Positions 1 through 9,716 are shown, numbered from the stretch's first letter. The stretch is DNA of 64,000 nucleotides from Streptomyces noursei (GCF_001646665.1 NZ_LWBU01000279.1:496760-560759); one strand, 5' to 3'. Notes: generated by a model from the letters alone, not told the origin. Numbers and translations are program-made.

Positions 1-940
1 TGATCGGCAGTGTGCGCGTGACGTCGGCGGTGTAGAGGGTGCGGGTCTCCACGCCCGCGTCGAGCAGCAGCAGGTCGCCCGGGCGGACCGGGCCGTCGTT
101 GTCCGTCCAGTGCATGATCGTGGCGTGCTCGCCGGCGGCGCAGATCGAGCCGTAGCCGACCGAGTTGCCCTCCAGCCGCGCGCGGCGGAAGAAGGTGCCC
201 TCGATCCACCGCTCCGACGACGCGACCGCCGTGGACAGGTCCCCGACCACATCGACGAAGCCGCGCACCGTGGCGTCCACCGCCTCGCGGAGCTGGGCGA
301 TCTCCCAGTCGTCCTTGACGAGCCGGAGGTCGCCGAGCGCCTCTTCCAGTTCGGCGTCGCGCTCCTCGTCGGTCGTGACGGCGGCCTGGAGGGCGGGGTC
401 GACACCCCGGACGATCCGGGTCGGTGCTCCCGAGGCGGCGGCCAGGTCACGGGCCGCCGTGCGCACGTCCCGGCACGGCAGTCCGAGGACCGCCTCCGAC
501 TCGGCGAGGGAGCGGCGCCTGCCCGTCCACAGCTCCGCCGTGGCGCCGGTCCAGAACTCGTCGGTGTCCCTGCCGTCCCTCGGCAGCTGGTAGCAGTAGG
601 CGTCGTGGCCCCCGTCCGCGCGGGGCTCCATGACGAGGGCACCGTCCCGCGCGCGGTCCCCGGTCATGTGCACGTAGCCCGAGAACGGCCGGAACGGGTA
701 GAGGTCGTCGTTGGAGCGGACCTTGAGGTTCCCCGAGGGGACGACCAGGCGCTCGCCGGGGAAGCGGGCGGAGAGCCGGGCGCGGCGGCGGGCCGCGTAC
801 GGCGCCTGCTCGTCGAGCCGCAGGTCGCGCCGCTCGGTGTCCGCCCATCCCGTTCGCATGAGGGCGGAGAGTTCCTCGGAGATGCCTGAGTAGAGACCGT
901 TCTTGCGGCCTTTCGCCACGGTGTGCACCTTCTTCCGCAT
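1..940 (-). CDS. pepP: Xaa-Pro aminopeptidase (aminopeptidase P, M24), 3' end outside window
   Basis: Metallopeptidase removing an N-terminal residue that precedes proline; cytoplasmic in this family. About 313 codons are visible. The N-terminal AMP_N-type domain (roughly residues 35-170, with SGYVHMTGD and a GGHDAYCYQLP segment) is followed by the start of the pita-bread catalytic domain. LLLLDAG and YTADVTRT near the window edge carry the first two Asp metal ligands; the remaining His and Glu ligands lie outside. The start is an ATG beginning MRKKVHTVAKGRKNG; no earlier in-frame start looks better. It is divergent from the regulator on its right, with about 120 bp between them. The family call is firm; the substrate is inferred from family. 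Confidence 0.9.
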   Translation of the reverse strand, partial: MRKKVHTVAKGRKNGLYSGISEELSALMRTGWADTERRDLRLDEQAPYAARRRARLSARFPGERLVVPSGNLKVRSNDDLYPFRPFSGYVHMTGDRARDGALVMEPRADGGHDAYCYQLPRDGRDTDEFWTGATAELWTGRRRSLAESEAVLGLPCRDVRTAARDLAAASGAPTRIVRGVDPALQAAVTTDEERDAELEEALGDLRLVKDDWEIAQLREAVDATVRGFVDVVGDLSTAVASSERWIEGTFFRRARLEGNSVGYGSICAAGEHATIMHWTDNDGPVRPGDLLLLDAGVETRTLYTADVTRTLPI

Positions 941-1061
941 GGGTTGCTGCGTGCCGCCGGGCGCCGGCGGCCCGCGCACGCTATCCGGCTCCGCGACCGC
1001 GTGGTGCCCGGTTGTGCCACTGGCACGGATCGGACACGGCGGCGGGGCGGAGCCGTCGATA

Positions 1062-2054
1062 ATGCGACGCATGACGAACGCGAGACTCGGCGAGGCCCTG
1101 CGGCTGCTGGGCGTCGACCCGACGGCCGCCCGGGTCTACCTGGCGCTGCTCGAACTGGCCCCGGCCCCGCTGCGGGCGGTCGCGGCCGCGACCGGTCTGG
1201 ACGGCGCCGAACTCGCCACGGCGTACGGGGCCCTGGTGGACGCCGGGCTGGCCAGTGCCGCCGAGGAGGGCGGTGAGGTGGTCGCCCCGGTGCCGCCGGC
1301 CGCCGGTCTGGAGATCCTCGCCCGGCACCGGGCGACCGAGATCGAGGAGTCGCGCATCGCCGTCGGCGGCGCGTTCGAGACGTTCCGCCGGCAGCGGCTC
1401 GCCGCGTACAACGACGATCTCGTGGAGGTCGTCACCGGGGAGGCCATCGGTCCGCGGATCCGGCAGGCCTGGGCGAGCGCGCGGGAGCAGATCCGGCAGT
1501 TCGAGTCACCGCCGTACTTCCCCCTGCCGGGCGCCACGGACGACGCGCTGGCCACGCTCGCGCGCGGGGTGACGCAGCGGGTCGTGTACTCGCGGGAGTC
1601 GCTGGAGCACCCGGGGCACCTGAAGGAGGTCGTCGAACCGTGCGTCCGGGCCGGCGAACAGGCCAGGGTGCTCCCGTCGGTACCGGTCAAGCTGGTGATC
1701 ATCGACGATGCGTACGCCCTCGTGTCCTTGTCGATCAAGGAGGCGGACGTGCACAACACCATGCTCGTCGTGCAGCCGTGCGGCCTCCTCTCCGCCCTCA
1801 TGGCGCTGTTCGAGCAGTCCTGGCTCAACGCCCTCCCGTTCCACGGCCGCACCACCCGCCCGGGCGGCCTGCCGCCCGGGGACCGCCGTCTGCTGTGGCT
1901 CCTCGCGGGCGGCGCGAGCGACGACGTGATCGCCCGCGAACTGGGCGTCAGCCGCCGCACGCTGTACCGCCGCCTCCAGGTCCTCATGGCCCGGCTGGGC
2001 GCCGCCAACCGCTTCCAGATGGCCCTGCACGCCCAGCGCAACGGGTGGTTGTGA
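1062..2054 (+). CDS. TrmB-like / LuxR-type helix-turn-helix transcriptional regulator
   Basis: Predicted DNA-binding regulator of about 330 residues. The N-terminus (about residues 8-80, LRLLGVDPTAARVYLAL) resembles a TrmB/winged-helix domain. The middle is a ligand- or partner-binding region of unknown specificity. The C-terminal 60 residues form a LuxR-type HTH (LLAGGASDDVIARELGVS, then RRTLYRRLQVLMARLGAANR). This double-HTH layout is common in Streptomyces regulators next to specialised-metabolism or stress genes. The start was chosen from a GGAG 9 nt upstream; a second ATG nine bases downstream (MTNARLG) is possible. It is divergent from pepP, and no target is evident from the sequence. 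Confidence 0.75.
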   Translation: MRRMTNARLGEALRLLGVDPTAARVYLALLELAPAPLRAVAAATGLDGAELATAYGALVDAGLASAAEEGGEVVAPVPPAAGLEILARHRATEIEESRIAVGGAFETFRRQRLAAYNDDLVEVVTGEAIGPRIRQAWASAREQIRQFESPPYFPLPGATDDALATLARGVTQRVVYSRESLEHPGHLKEVVEPCVRAGEQARVLPSVPVKLVIIDDAYALVSLSIKEADVHNTMLVVQPCGLLSALMALFEQSWLNALPFHGRTTRPGGLPPGDRRLLWLLAGGASDDVIARELGVSRRTLYRRLQVLMARLGAANRFQMALHAQRNGWL

Positions 2055-2119
2055 CCGCTGCGGGGGGTGTGTCCGCGATCGCGGCGGGACCTCGTCCCGG
2101 AGTGCGGCTCCCGCGTGCG

Positions 2120-3166
2120 TCAGTGCGGCGCGGTCGGCCGCGCGAGGCGGGAGGGGATGTGGGCGAGACCGTGTGCGCCCGGTTCTCCCCTTCGGTTCAC
2201 GTGGAGTGTCGTCACGACCGACTCGGTGGCGAGGTCCACCACCGTCACGGTGCTGGAGGAGACGGCGGCCACGTAGGCGTACCGTCCCCCGGGCGAGGAG
2301 GCGATGGTCAGGGGGAAGGCACCGACCGGGACACGGCCGTGCCGGCCCGAGGCGCCGTGGATGTGCAGGACGCCCGCCTTCTGGCCGCCGAGCGCGGACT
2401 CACCGGCGGTCCTGCGCAGTTCGCCCGCCAGGAGGAGGCCGGTGGACGTCGCGTGGACGGGGAAGACGACGTCGTCGGTGGGCAGTGTCCGTACGACGGT
2501 GCCGGTGGCCGTGTCGATGACTGCCACCCCGGCCCCGTGGGCGGGGGCTGCGTCGAACGTCGCCTTGGGCCCGGCCACGTAAACCTGGCGTCCGTCCGGG
2601 GACACCGTGATGCCCTCGCTGCCGCCGGGCAGCGGGACACGGTCGACCAGCAGCGCCCGATCGAGGTCGACGACCGACACGAACGGTGCTTCCTTGTTGG
2701 CGGTGTAGGCCCGGCGGCCGTCCGGGGTGAGGGCGAACCAGTGCGGTCCGGGTGCCCCGACCGGGATGCGGCGTACCGGCCGCAGGGTGTCGGCGTCCAG
2801 GGCCAGCAGGCCACCCTCGTGGGTGTCGTGGGCCTCGACGCTGACCCACAGGAGCGCGCCGGCCGGGTCGAGCGCGATGCCGTGCGGCGCTCGGTGCGGG
2901 GACAGGTCGACGACGTCCGTCACCCGCCGCCGGTCGGGGTCGATGACGGCGATCTCGTGGGCGGGTCCGGTGTGGGCGTGGTAATAGCCGCCGCGGTAGG
3001 TGATGGTGCAGTACAACCGCCGCCGGGCGGGGTCGAAGCACAGCTCGTGCGGTTCGCCGGGGACGGTCACCTCACCGAGGGGTGCGTAGGTCGCCGTGTC
3101 GAAGAAGGTCACCGTGGGGCCGCTCTGGCTCACCACGGCCAGAACGTCGTTGTGTGTACGGGTCAT
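2120..3166 (-). CDS. YncE/YVTN-family beta-propeller protein
   Basis: 348-residue protein made of repeated beta-propeller blades with YVTN-type cores (AVIDPDRRRVTDVVDL, VSVVDLDRALLVDRVPL, VAVIDTATGTVVRTLP, VTVVDLATESVVTTL). No signal peptide is visible after the MTRTHNDVLAVVSQ start, so it may be cytoplasmic, unlike many secreted YncE proteins. An enzymatic role cannot be assigned; such propellers often bind proteins, DNA or cofactors. It is transcribed divergently from a LysR-type regulator 126 bp away, the usual arrangement for a LysR target. The frame stays open far upstream into the GH1 remnant, but the ATG used here starts the recognisable propeller and sits next to the LysR promoter region. 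Confidence 0.75.
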   Translation of the reverse strand: MTRTHNDVLAVVSQSGPTVTFFDTATYAPLGEVTVPGEPHELCFDPARRRLYCTITYRGGYYHAHTGPAHEIAVIDPDRRRVTDVVDLSPHRAPHGIALDPAGALLWVSVEAHDTHEGGLLALDADTLRPVRRIPVGAPGPHWFALTPDGRRAYTANKEAPFVSVVDLDRALLVDRVPLPGGSEGITVSPDGRQVYVAGPKATFDAAPAHGAGVAVIDTATGTVVRTLPTDDVVFPVHATSTGLLLAGELRRTAGESALGGQKAGVLHIHGASGRHGRVPVGAFPLTIASSPGGRYAYVAAVSSSTVTVVDLATESVVTTLHVNRRGEPGAHGLAHIPSRLARPTAPH

Positions 3167-3292
3167 ACGCCGCAGCCTCCGGGCGGACGAGCGTTGACTC
3201 CAGTGCAATGTTGTTAAAGGGTCTTTGCGTCCCGAGCAATGCATGAGGTCACGCCGGCGCGGGAGCCGGGCCGGTGTGAGGAGGGTCATACG

Positions 3293-4183
3293 GTGGAATC
3301 GCTCGATCTGAACCTTCTCGTCGCTCTGGACGCCCTGTTGGAGGAGGAGAGCGTCACCGCTGCCGCCGCCCGCCTTCGGGTGTCGCCGCCGGCCATGAGC
3401 CGTACGCTCGGCCGGATCCGCGCCGTGCTGGGCGATCCGGTTCTGGTACGGGCCGGACGGGGACTGGTGCCCACGCCCCGCGCGGTCCAGCTGCGTCCCC
3501 GGGTACGGGAAGTGGTCGGGCAGGCCCGCGGGCTGCTGGCACCGGAGGCGGGCGGCGATCCGGCCACACTGGTACGCGAGTTCGGTGTCCAGGCCAGTGA
3601 CCTGCTGCTGGCCGGACTCGCCGCGCGGCTGGTCACCGCCGTGGCGCGCGAGGCGGCCGGGGTCACGCTCCGCTTCCTGCCGGAGAGCCTGGAAGGCACC
3701 CCCGCGCTGCGCGAGGGGCTGGTGGACGTGGAGGTCGGGGTCATCGGCGCGCCCGCCCCGGAGATCCGCACCGAGACGCTGGGCGAGGTCCGTCTCGTGG
3801 GCGCCGTACGGCCCCAGCACCCCCTGGCCGCACGGACGCGGGTCACTCCCCGGGCGTTCGCCGCCACCGAGCACATCGGCGTCTCCCGCCAGGGCCGGGT
3901 GCGCGGGCCGGCCGACGAAGCCCTCACCGCCCTGGGCCTGCGGCGGCGGGTCGTCGCCGTCGTACCGAGCTGGCCGGCCGCGCTCCAGCTGTGCCGCGAG
4001 ACCGATGTGGTGTGCCTGGCCACCACGACGGCCGCCCAGGCCTTCGGCCTGCACACCTTCGACGTGCCGCTGCCGCTGCCGCCGCTCACCCTGGCCATGG
4101 CGTGGCACCCCCGCAACGACGCCGACCCGGCACACCGCTGGCTGCGCGACCACATCCGCGCCGCTTGGCACTCCGGGGAGTGA
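3293..4183 (+). CDS. LysR-family transcriptional regulator
   Basis: 296-residue LysR-type regulator. The N-terminal winged HTH (residues about 1-60) reads LDLNLLVALDALLEE, then VTAAAARLRVSPPAMSRTLGRIR and VLVRAGRGLVPTP, the canonical pattern. The C-terminal two-lobed effector domain follows. The GTG start is preferred over an ATG 54 nt upstream because GAGGAGG lies 8 nt before it. The regulator is divergent from the beta-propeller gene, so it probably controls that gene and itself from the shared 126-bp interval. The inducer is unknown. Confidence 0.88.
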   Translation: MESLDLNLLVALDALLEEESVTAAAARLRVSPPAMSRTLGRIRAVLGDPVLVRAGRGLVPTPRAVQLRPRVREVVGQARGLLAPEAGGDPATLVREFGVQASDLLLAGLAARLVTAVAREAAGVTLRFLPESLEGTPALREGLVDVEVGVIGAPAPEIRTETLGEVRLVGAVRPQHPLAARTRVTPRAFAATEHIGVSRQGRVRGPADEALTALGLRRRVVAVVPSWPAALQLCRETDVVCLATTTAAQAFGLHTFDVPLPLPPLTLAMAWHPRNDADPAHRWLRDHIRAAWHSGE

Positions 4184-4279
4184 GCGGCCGCACGGGTCGT
4201 CGCACGGGCCCGCCCGGTCCGGCCGTCCCCGGCTCGTGACGTGAGCCGCGCCACGGCCGCCGGTCCTGGGCGGCGTCGT

Positions 4280-5042
4280 GCCCGTCGTTCCCGGGTGGGC
4301 GCCGGTGGCCGCCGACACGTGGGTGAGGTTGAGGGCGATGCCGGCCTCGCGCACCCCGGCCGCGCGCAGGACGGGGTTGAGGGCGATGCCCGCCTCGCGC
4401 ACCCCGGCCGCGCGCAGGGCGCCCATCGACAGGCCGTGACCGACCAGCAGGTGGTGCGCCGCCGCCAGTGCCGGGGTGCCCAGGCGCAGGCCCGGGGCGT
4501 GCTCACCGCCCGCGTGGCCGAGGAAGGCGCTGCACCACGGCTCGTTGAGCGTGATCCAGCGGGGGACGCGGTCGGCCAGTGCGTCCGCGACCAGGGTCGT
4601 GTAGTCGGCGAAGCGTGCCGCCGTGTCCCTGGCGCGCCAGCCGCCCGCGTCCTCGAGGGGCTGCGGGAGCTCCCAGTGGTAGAGCGTCACGGCCGGGGTG
4701 ATACCGACGGCCAGCAGGTCGTCCACCAGCCGTGAGTAGAAGTCGAGGCCCTTGGGGTTCGCCGCTCCAGATCCCGTGGGTTGCACGCGGGGTCAAGCCA
4801 CGGAGAAGCGGTACGTGTCCACCCCCAGGTTCGCGAGGAGGGCGACGTCCTCGCGGTGGCGGTGGTAGTGGTCGCAGGCCGTGGTTCCGTCGCCGCCGTC
4901 CAGGACGGCTCCGGGGTCGGTGGCAGAAGGTGTCCCAGATCGACGGCCCGCGTCCGTCCTCCGACACGGCGCCCTCGATCTGGTACGCGGACGTCGCGAC
5001 GCCGAATGCGAAATCCGGTGGAAGGGAGGGGAATTCACTCAT
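4280..5042 (-). pseudogene. GH1 beta-glucosidase pseudogene (frameshift, nonsense, truncation)
   Basis: Remnant of a glycoside hydrolase family 1 beta-glucosidase. Reading from 5042: MSEFPSLPPDFAFGVATSAY and IEGAVSEDGRGPSIWDTFCH are intact GH1 N-terminal motifs. A one-base expansion of the G4 run at 4913-4916 shifts the frame. Further on, the conserved Trp of the FSVAWPR motif is TGA (4793-4795). The same frame then continues through LYHWELPQPLEDAGGW and the acid/base motif TLNEPW. A 48-bp in-frame duplication follows, and homology fades near 4290, so the catalytic-nucleophile half is absent. Normal GH1 enzymes have about 450 residues; about 245 survive. Several independent lesions argue against a single sequencing error. 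It lies between the LysR gene and the mannan operon. Confidence 0.85.
4327..4422 (-). repeat. 48-bp tandem duplication inside GH1 pseudogene
   Basis: Two near-identical 48-bp copies, starting at 4327 and 4375, encode 16 residues twice (LRAAGVREAGIALN) without shifting the frame. GH1 enzymes have a single copy of this IALN strand, so the duplication is a lesion, probably replication slippage in a GC-rich tract. Confidence 0.9.
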
Positions 5043-5157
5043 GGAGCGGGGCCCTTTGTTCGGGAGGAAGGGACGCCGGAAGGCCGGTGGAACGGGACGA
5101 GCCTGAAGGCGTTCCATGCCCGCCGTCCAGCCCGTCCGGGCGAATAGGGGCGGGTTT

Positions 5158-5205
5158 TACTAAACCGGGGCTTAACTGAACTGGTTTACTGGACAACGTT
5201 GTCAA
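5158..5205 (+). promoter_or_regulatory. Candidate LacI operators upstream of ROK kinase
   Basis: AT-richer island before the ROK gene. It holds a perfect 12-bp palindrome, GACAACGTTGTC (5192-5203), with the central CG expected of LacI-family operators. Just upstream is TGAACTGGTTTA (5177-5188), related to the TTTACCGGTTCA motif found elsewhere in the locus, and TAAACCGG (5161-5168). The two LacI regulators encoded nearby are the natural candidates to bind here; this is inference. Confidence 0.55.
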
Positions 5206-5262
5206 AGGCACGGCACAGTGGCGGGCCCAAGCTCGGATTCACCGTGACGAAAGGTCTGCACG

Positions 5263-6372
5263 ATGGTGTACGGAGCCCTCGACATCGGCGGCACGAAGAT
5301 CGCCGGCGCGCTCGTCGACACCGCCGGCCGCCTGGTGGCCAGGGGCCAGCGCGCCACCCCTGCGAGGGGTTCGGCGGACGAACTGATGGCGGCGGTGGAT
5401 GCCGTCCTGGACGAGCTGTCGGCCCACCCGGAGTGGTCCGGTCTCTCGTGCCTGGGCATCGGCAGTGCCGGGCCCGTCGACACGGTCACCGGCTCGGTCA
5501 GCCCGGTCAACATCCCGTCGTGGCGGGCGTTCCCGCTCGTGGAGCGGGTCCGCGCCCATCCGGGCCTGCCATCCGGCATCCGGCCCGTGCTGGTCGGCGA
5601 CGCCGTCGCGATGACGGCGGCCGAGCACTGGAAGGGAGCGGCCCGGGGCGTGGACAACGCGCTGTGCATGGTGGTCTCCACCGGAGTGGGTGGCGGCCTG
5701 GTCCTCAACGGATCGCTGCACGCGGGCATCTCGGGGAACGCCGGCCACATCGGCCACATCACGGTGGAGCAGGACGGCCCGTTGTGCCCGTGCGGGGCGC
5801 GCGGCTGCGTGGAGCGCTTCGCCAGCGGTACGGCCATCGCCGCGCACGCGCTGGAGTCCGGATGGGCACCGCCCGCGGGGATGGCGCCGACCGCGGCGGC
5901 CGTGGCCGCGTCCGCCCGCGAGGGGGACGCGCGGGCACTGGCCGCGTACGACCGTGCCGCGAAGGCGCTGGCCGCCGGTATCGCCGCGACGATCACCCTG
6001 GTGGAGCTGGACCTCGTGGTGATCGGCGGTGGCGTCGCCCAGGCCGGGGAGACGCTGTTCGGCCCGCTCCGCCGCCATCTCGGCGGGTACGCGGTCCTGG
6101 ACTTCGCCCGCGACGTCCCGGTCGTCCCGGCGGAACTGGCTCTGGACGCCGGTCTGATCGGCGCGGCAGCCGCGGCGGCCGCCATGACCCCCATGTCCGC
6201 GGGCACCCCCGCAACGGACAGCACCCTCACGACCGCGGGCACCCCCACAACGGACGGTTCCGCCACGACCGCCGGCACCCCAACCACCGCCGGCACGGCG
6301 ACGACCACCACAACCGCCAATGGCGACGCAGCGGCGGGGCGGGGCGCCCGCGAACTGCCGGCCGCCTCCTGA
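5263..6372 (+). CDS. ROK-family sugar kinase (glucokinase/mannokinase-like)
   Basis: ATP-dependent hexose kinase of the ROK family, expected to phosphorylate glucose, mannose or fructose released from imported oligosaccharides. The phosphate-binding loop LDIGGTKIAGALVD is at the N-terminus. ISGNAGHIGHITVEQDG and the zinc-binding CPCGARGCVERFASG are the ROK signature; the glycine-rich VVIGGGVAQAGE follows. The catalytic body ends near residue 310, after which a Thr/Ala/Gly-rich tail of about 55 residues with AGTPTT repeats is unusual. ATG start with AAAGG about 9 nt upstream. It lies about 100 bp before the phosphomannose isomerase gene in the same direction, which supports a mannose-related role. 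Confidence 0.9.
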   Translation: MVYGALDIGGTKIAGALVDTAGRLVARGQRATPARGSADELMAAVDAVLDELSAHPEWSGLSCLGIGSAGPVDTVTGSVSPVNIPSWRAFPLVERVRAHPGLPSGIRPVLVGDAVAMTAAEHWKGAARGVDNALCMVVSTGVGGGLVLNGSLHAGISGNAGHIGHITVEQDGPLCPCGARGCVERFASGTAIAAHALESGWAPPAGMAPTAAAVAASAREGDARALAAYDRAAKALAAGIAATITLVELDLVVIGGGVAQAGETLFGPLRRHLGGYAVLDFARDVPVVPAELALDAGLIGAAAAAAAMTPMSAGTPATDSTLTTAGTPTTDGSATTAGTPTTAGTATTTTTANGDAAAGRGARELPAAS

Positions 6373-6472
6373 GGAGTGCCCCCGATGTGCCGGTGTCCGC
6401 CCCGAGCCGGCGGACGTCCCGGACACGCCCCCGCCCCTCCCCTACGCCAGGAAGCCAGGAACGCACACCTTC

Positions 6473-7735
<1,263 letters not shown>

Positions 7736-7737
7736 AC

Positions 7738-7749
7738 TTAACCGGTTCC
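7738..7749 (+). promoter_or_regulatory. ACCGGTT operator-like motif upstream of mannanase gene
   Basis: TTAACCGGTTCC sits three bases after the manA stop, upstream of the likely mannanase promoter. It differs at two positions from TTTACCGGTTCA, found twice in the beta-mannosidase/ABC intergenic region, suggesting one regulon. Binding by a LacI protein is inferred. Confidence 0.5.
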
Positions 7750-7759
7750 GTTGATTCCC

Positions 7760-7789
7760 TTGTCCTCAGCCGTCGCACGGTTCTAGCCT
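7760..7789 (+). promoter_or_regulatory. Candidate promoter of the GH5 mannanase gene
   Basis: TTGTCC (7760-7765) and TAGCCT (7784-7789) with an 18-bp spacer resemble a weak vegetative Streptomyces promoter just downstream of the ACCGGTT motif. Transcription from here would give a leader of about 290 nt with no recognisable gene. Confidence 0.35.
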
Positions 7790-7804
7790 CTCCTCAGTCG
7801 CCGT

Positions 7805-7826
7805 GACGGCCGTTCGAACGGCCGTC
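7805..7826. promoter_or_regulatory. 22-bp perfect palindrome in mannanase leader
   Basis: The half-site GACGGCCGTTC is followed directly by its exact reverse complement (centre TTCGAA). It lies about 15 bp downstream of the candidate -10, so it could be a roadblock operator or a transcript hairpin. The rest of the interval 7736-8090 shows no gene with coding character. Confidence 0.55.
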
Positions 7827-8090
7827 GCACGCACCGGGTCGCGCGCATCGCGCGGCCGGTGCGGCGCCATTCCCCCGCTGCCCGGTGCGAGCCGCGAGAA
7901 CGGCACCGGGCGGCGGGACACCAGCCGGCCCCGACGCCGTACGCGCACCGCCCGACGGCTGCGGGGAGAACCCCCGCCGCAGGAGATGTCCCGTCGAGCC
8001 GGCAGCAGCACCGCATCCTCCACATCAGGAAAGCCGCACGCCGCGAAGTGCACCGACGCGGCGTGCGCGCCACCGAATCGGGAGCACCCC

Positions 8091-9716
8091 ATGAGCAGGA
8101 AACTGGCCACCGCGGCGGGAGCGCTGCTGGCCGTCGCCGCCACCATGTTCACCGGACCACCGGCGGCACAGGCCGCCGAACCGGCCACCGGCTTCCACGT
8201 GCGGGACGGCCGCCTCCTCGACGCGAACGGCAACGACTTCGTCATGCGGGGCGTCAACCACGCCCATGCCTGGTACGCCGCCCGGACCGGCCGGGCGCTC
8301 GCCGACACCAAGGCCCTCGGGGCCAACTCGGCGCGCGTCGTGCTCAGTACCGGGGACCGCTGGACGAAGAACGGCGCCGCCGACGTCGCACAGGTCGTCG
8401 GCCAGTGCCGGGCCAACCATCTCGTCTGCGTCCTGGAGGCGCACGACACCACGGGGTACGGGGAGCAGAGCGGAGCCGTCTCCCTCGACCGGGCGGTCGA
8501 CTACTGGATCGAGGTCCAGAGCGCGCTCAAGGGGCAGGAGAAGTACGTCGTCCTGAACCTCGGCAACGAGCCGCACGGCAACGTCGGCCACACCGCGTGG
8601 ACGGCGGACACCTCCCGCGCCATCACCCGGCTGAGGTCCGCCGGATTCACCCACACCCTCATGGCGGACGCCCCCAACTGGGGCCAGGACTGGTCCTTCA
8701 CCATGCGGGACGACGCACCGGCGGTGTTCGCCGCCGACCCGCAGCGCAACACCGTCTTCTCGGTCCACATGTACGGCGTCTTCGACACCGCCGCGGAGGT
8801 CCAGGACTACTTGGGCCGGTTCGTCTCGCGCCGACTGCCGCTCGTGGTGGGCGAGTTCGGCCACGACCACTCGGACGGGAACCCCGACGAGGACGCCATC
8901 ATGGCGGCCGCCCGGCAGCTGAACCTCGGCTACCTCGGCTGGTCCTGGAGCGGCAACGGCGGCGGCGTCGAGTACCTCGACCTCGCCACCGACTTCGACG
9001 CGAGCCGGCTGTCCGCGTGGGGCCGGCGTCTCTTCGAGGGCGCCGACGGCATCCAGCAGACCTCTCGCGAGGCGAGCGTGTACGGCACCGGGGGCGAGGG
9101 CGACACCCGGGCCCCCACCGCCCCCGGCCGTCCCACCGCGTCGGACGTGACCTCCACGGGCGTGCGGCTGACGTGGGCGGCGGCCACCGACGACACCGGG
9201 GTGACCGCCTACGACGTCGTCCGCGTCGACGGCACCCGGGAGACGCCCGTCACCACCACCGCCACCCCGGGCGCCACCGTCACCGGACTCGCCCCGTCCA
9301 CCGCCCACACCTTCGCGGTCTACGCCCGTGACGCCGCCGGCAACCGCTCCCCCCGCTCCACGGCGGTCACCGTCACCACCACCGGCGGCCCTACCGCGGG
9401 CAGCTGCGCCGTCTCCTACCGCCTGGAGGAGTGGACCGGCGGCTTCAACGCCCACGTCGACATCCGCAACACCGGCAGCCGGGACATCGCGGGCTGGCAG
9501 CTCGAGTTCGCCTTCCCCGGCGGCCAGACGCTCAACTCCGCGTGGAACGCCAAGGTCGTCCAGCAGGGCAGCCGGCTGCTCGCGACCCCCGAGGAGTGGA
9601 CCCGGACCATCCCGGCGGGCGGAACGGTGAGCTTCGGACTCAACGGCAGCTCCACCGGCGGCAACGGCGTCCCCGTGGCCTTCGCCCTCAACGGCACCGC
9701 CTGCGCCAAGGGCTGA
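8091..9716 (+). CDS. Secreted GH5 endo-beta-mannanase with Fn3 and CBM2 domains
   Basis: 541-residue secreted enzyme expected to cut beta-1,4-mannan chains outside the cell. A Sec signal peptide (about residues 1-28, ending AAQA) leads into a GH5 domain resembling subfamily 8 mannanases. The acid/base Glu is in LNLGNEPHG and the nucleophile Glu in LVVGEFGHD. A fibronectin type III module (about 345-430) and a C-terminal CBM2 (about 433-541, with exposed-Trp motifs EEWTGGF, IAGWQLEF and SAWNAK) follow, anchoring the enzyme on crystalline polysaccharide. ATG start with GGAG 6 nt upstream. The flanking manA, beta-mannosidase and ABC genes support mannan over cellulose as substrate. Exact specificity is inferred. 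Confidence 0.9.
   Translation: MSRKLATAAGALLAVAATMFTGPPAAQAAEPATGFHVRDGRLLDANGNDFVMRGVNHAHAWYAARTGRALADTKALGANSARVVLSTGDRWTKNGAADVAQVVGQCRANHLVCVLEAHDTTGYGEQSGAVSLDRAVDYWIEVQSALKGQEKYVVLNLGNEPHGNVGHTAWTADTSRAITRLRSAGFTHTLMADAPNWGQDWSFTMRDDAPAVFAADPQRNTVFSVHMYGVFDTAAEVQDYLGRFVSRRLPLVVGEFGHDHSDGNPDEDAIMAAARQLNLGYLGWSWSGNGGGVEYLDLATDFDASRLSAWGRRLFEGADGIQQTSREASVYGTGGEGDTRAPTAPGRPTASDVTSTGVRLTWAAATDDTGVTAYDVVRVDGTRETPVTTTATPGATVTGLAPSTAHTFAVYARDAAGNRSPRSTAVTVTTTGGPTAGSCAVSYRLEEWTGGFNAHVDIRNTGSRDIAGWQLEFAFPGGQTLNSAWNAKVVQQGSRLLATPEEWTRTIPAGGTVSFGLNGSSTGGNGVPVAFALNGTACAKG

Noticed and set aside
2120..4786. A single 888-codon open frame joining GH1 sequence to the beta-propeller
   Set aside because: The middle part has no protein character, lies opposite the LysR gene, and the propeller has its own start and promoter region; the join is an accident of few stop codons in GC-rich DNA.
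4913..4916. GH1 frameshift as a simple sequencing error
   Set aside because: Possible for the G4 run alone, but a TGA in a conserved Trp codon, a duplication and a truncated C-terminus are independent signs of decay.
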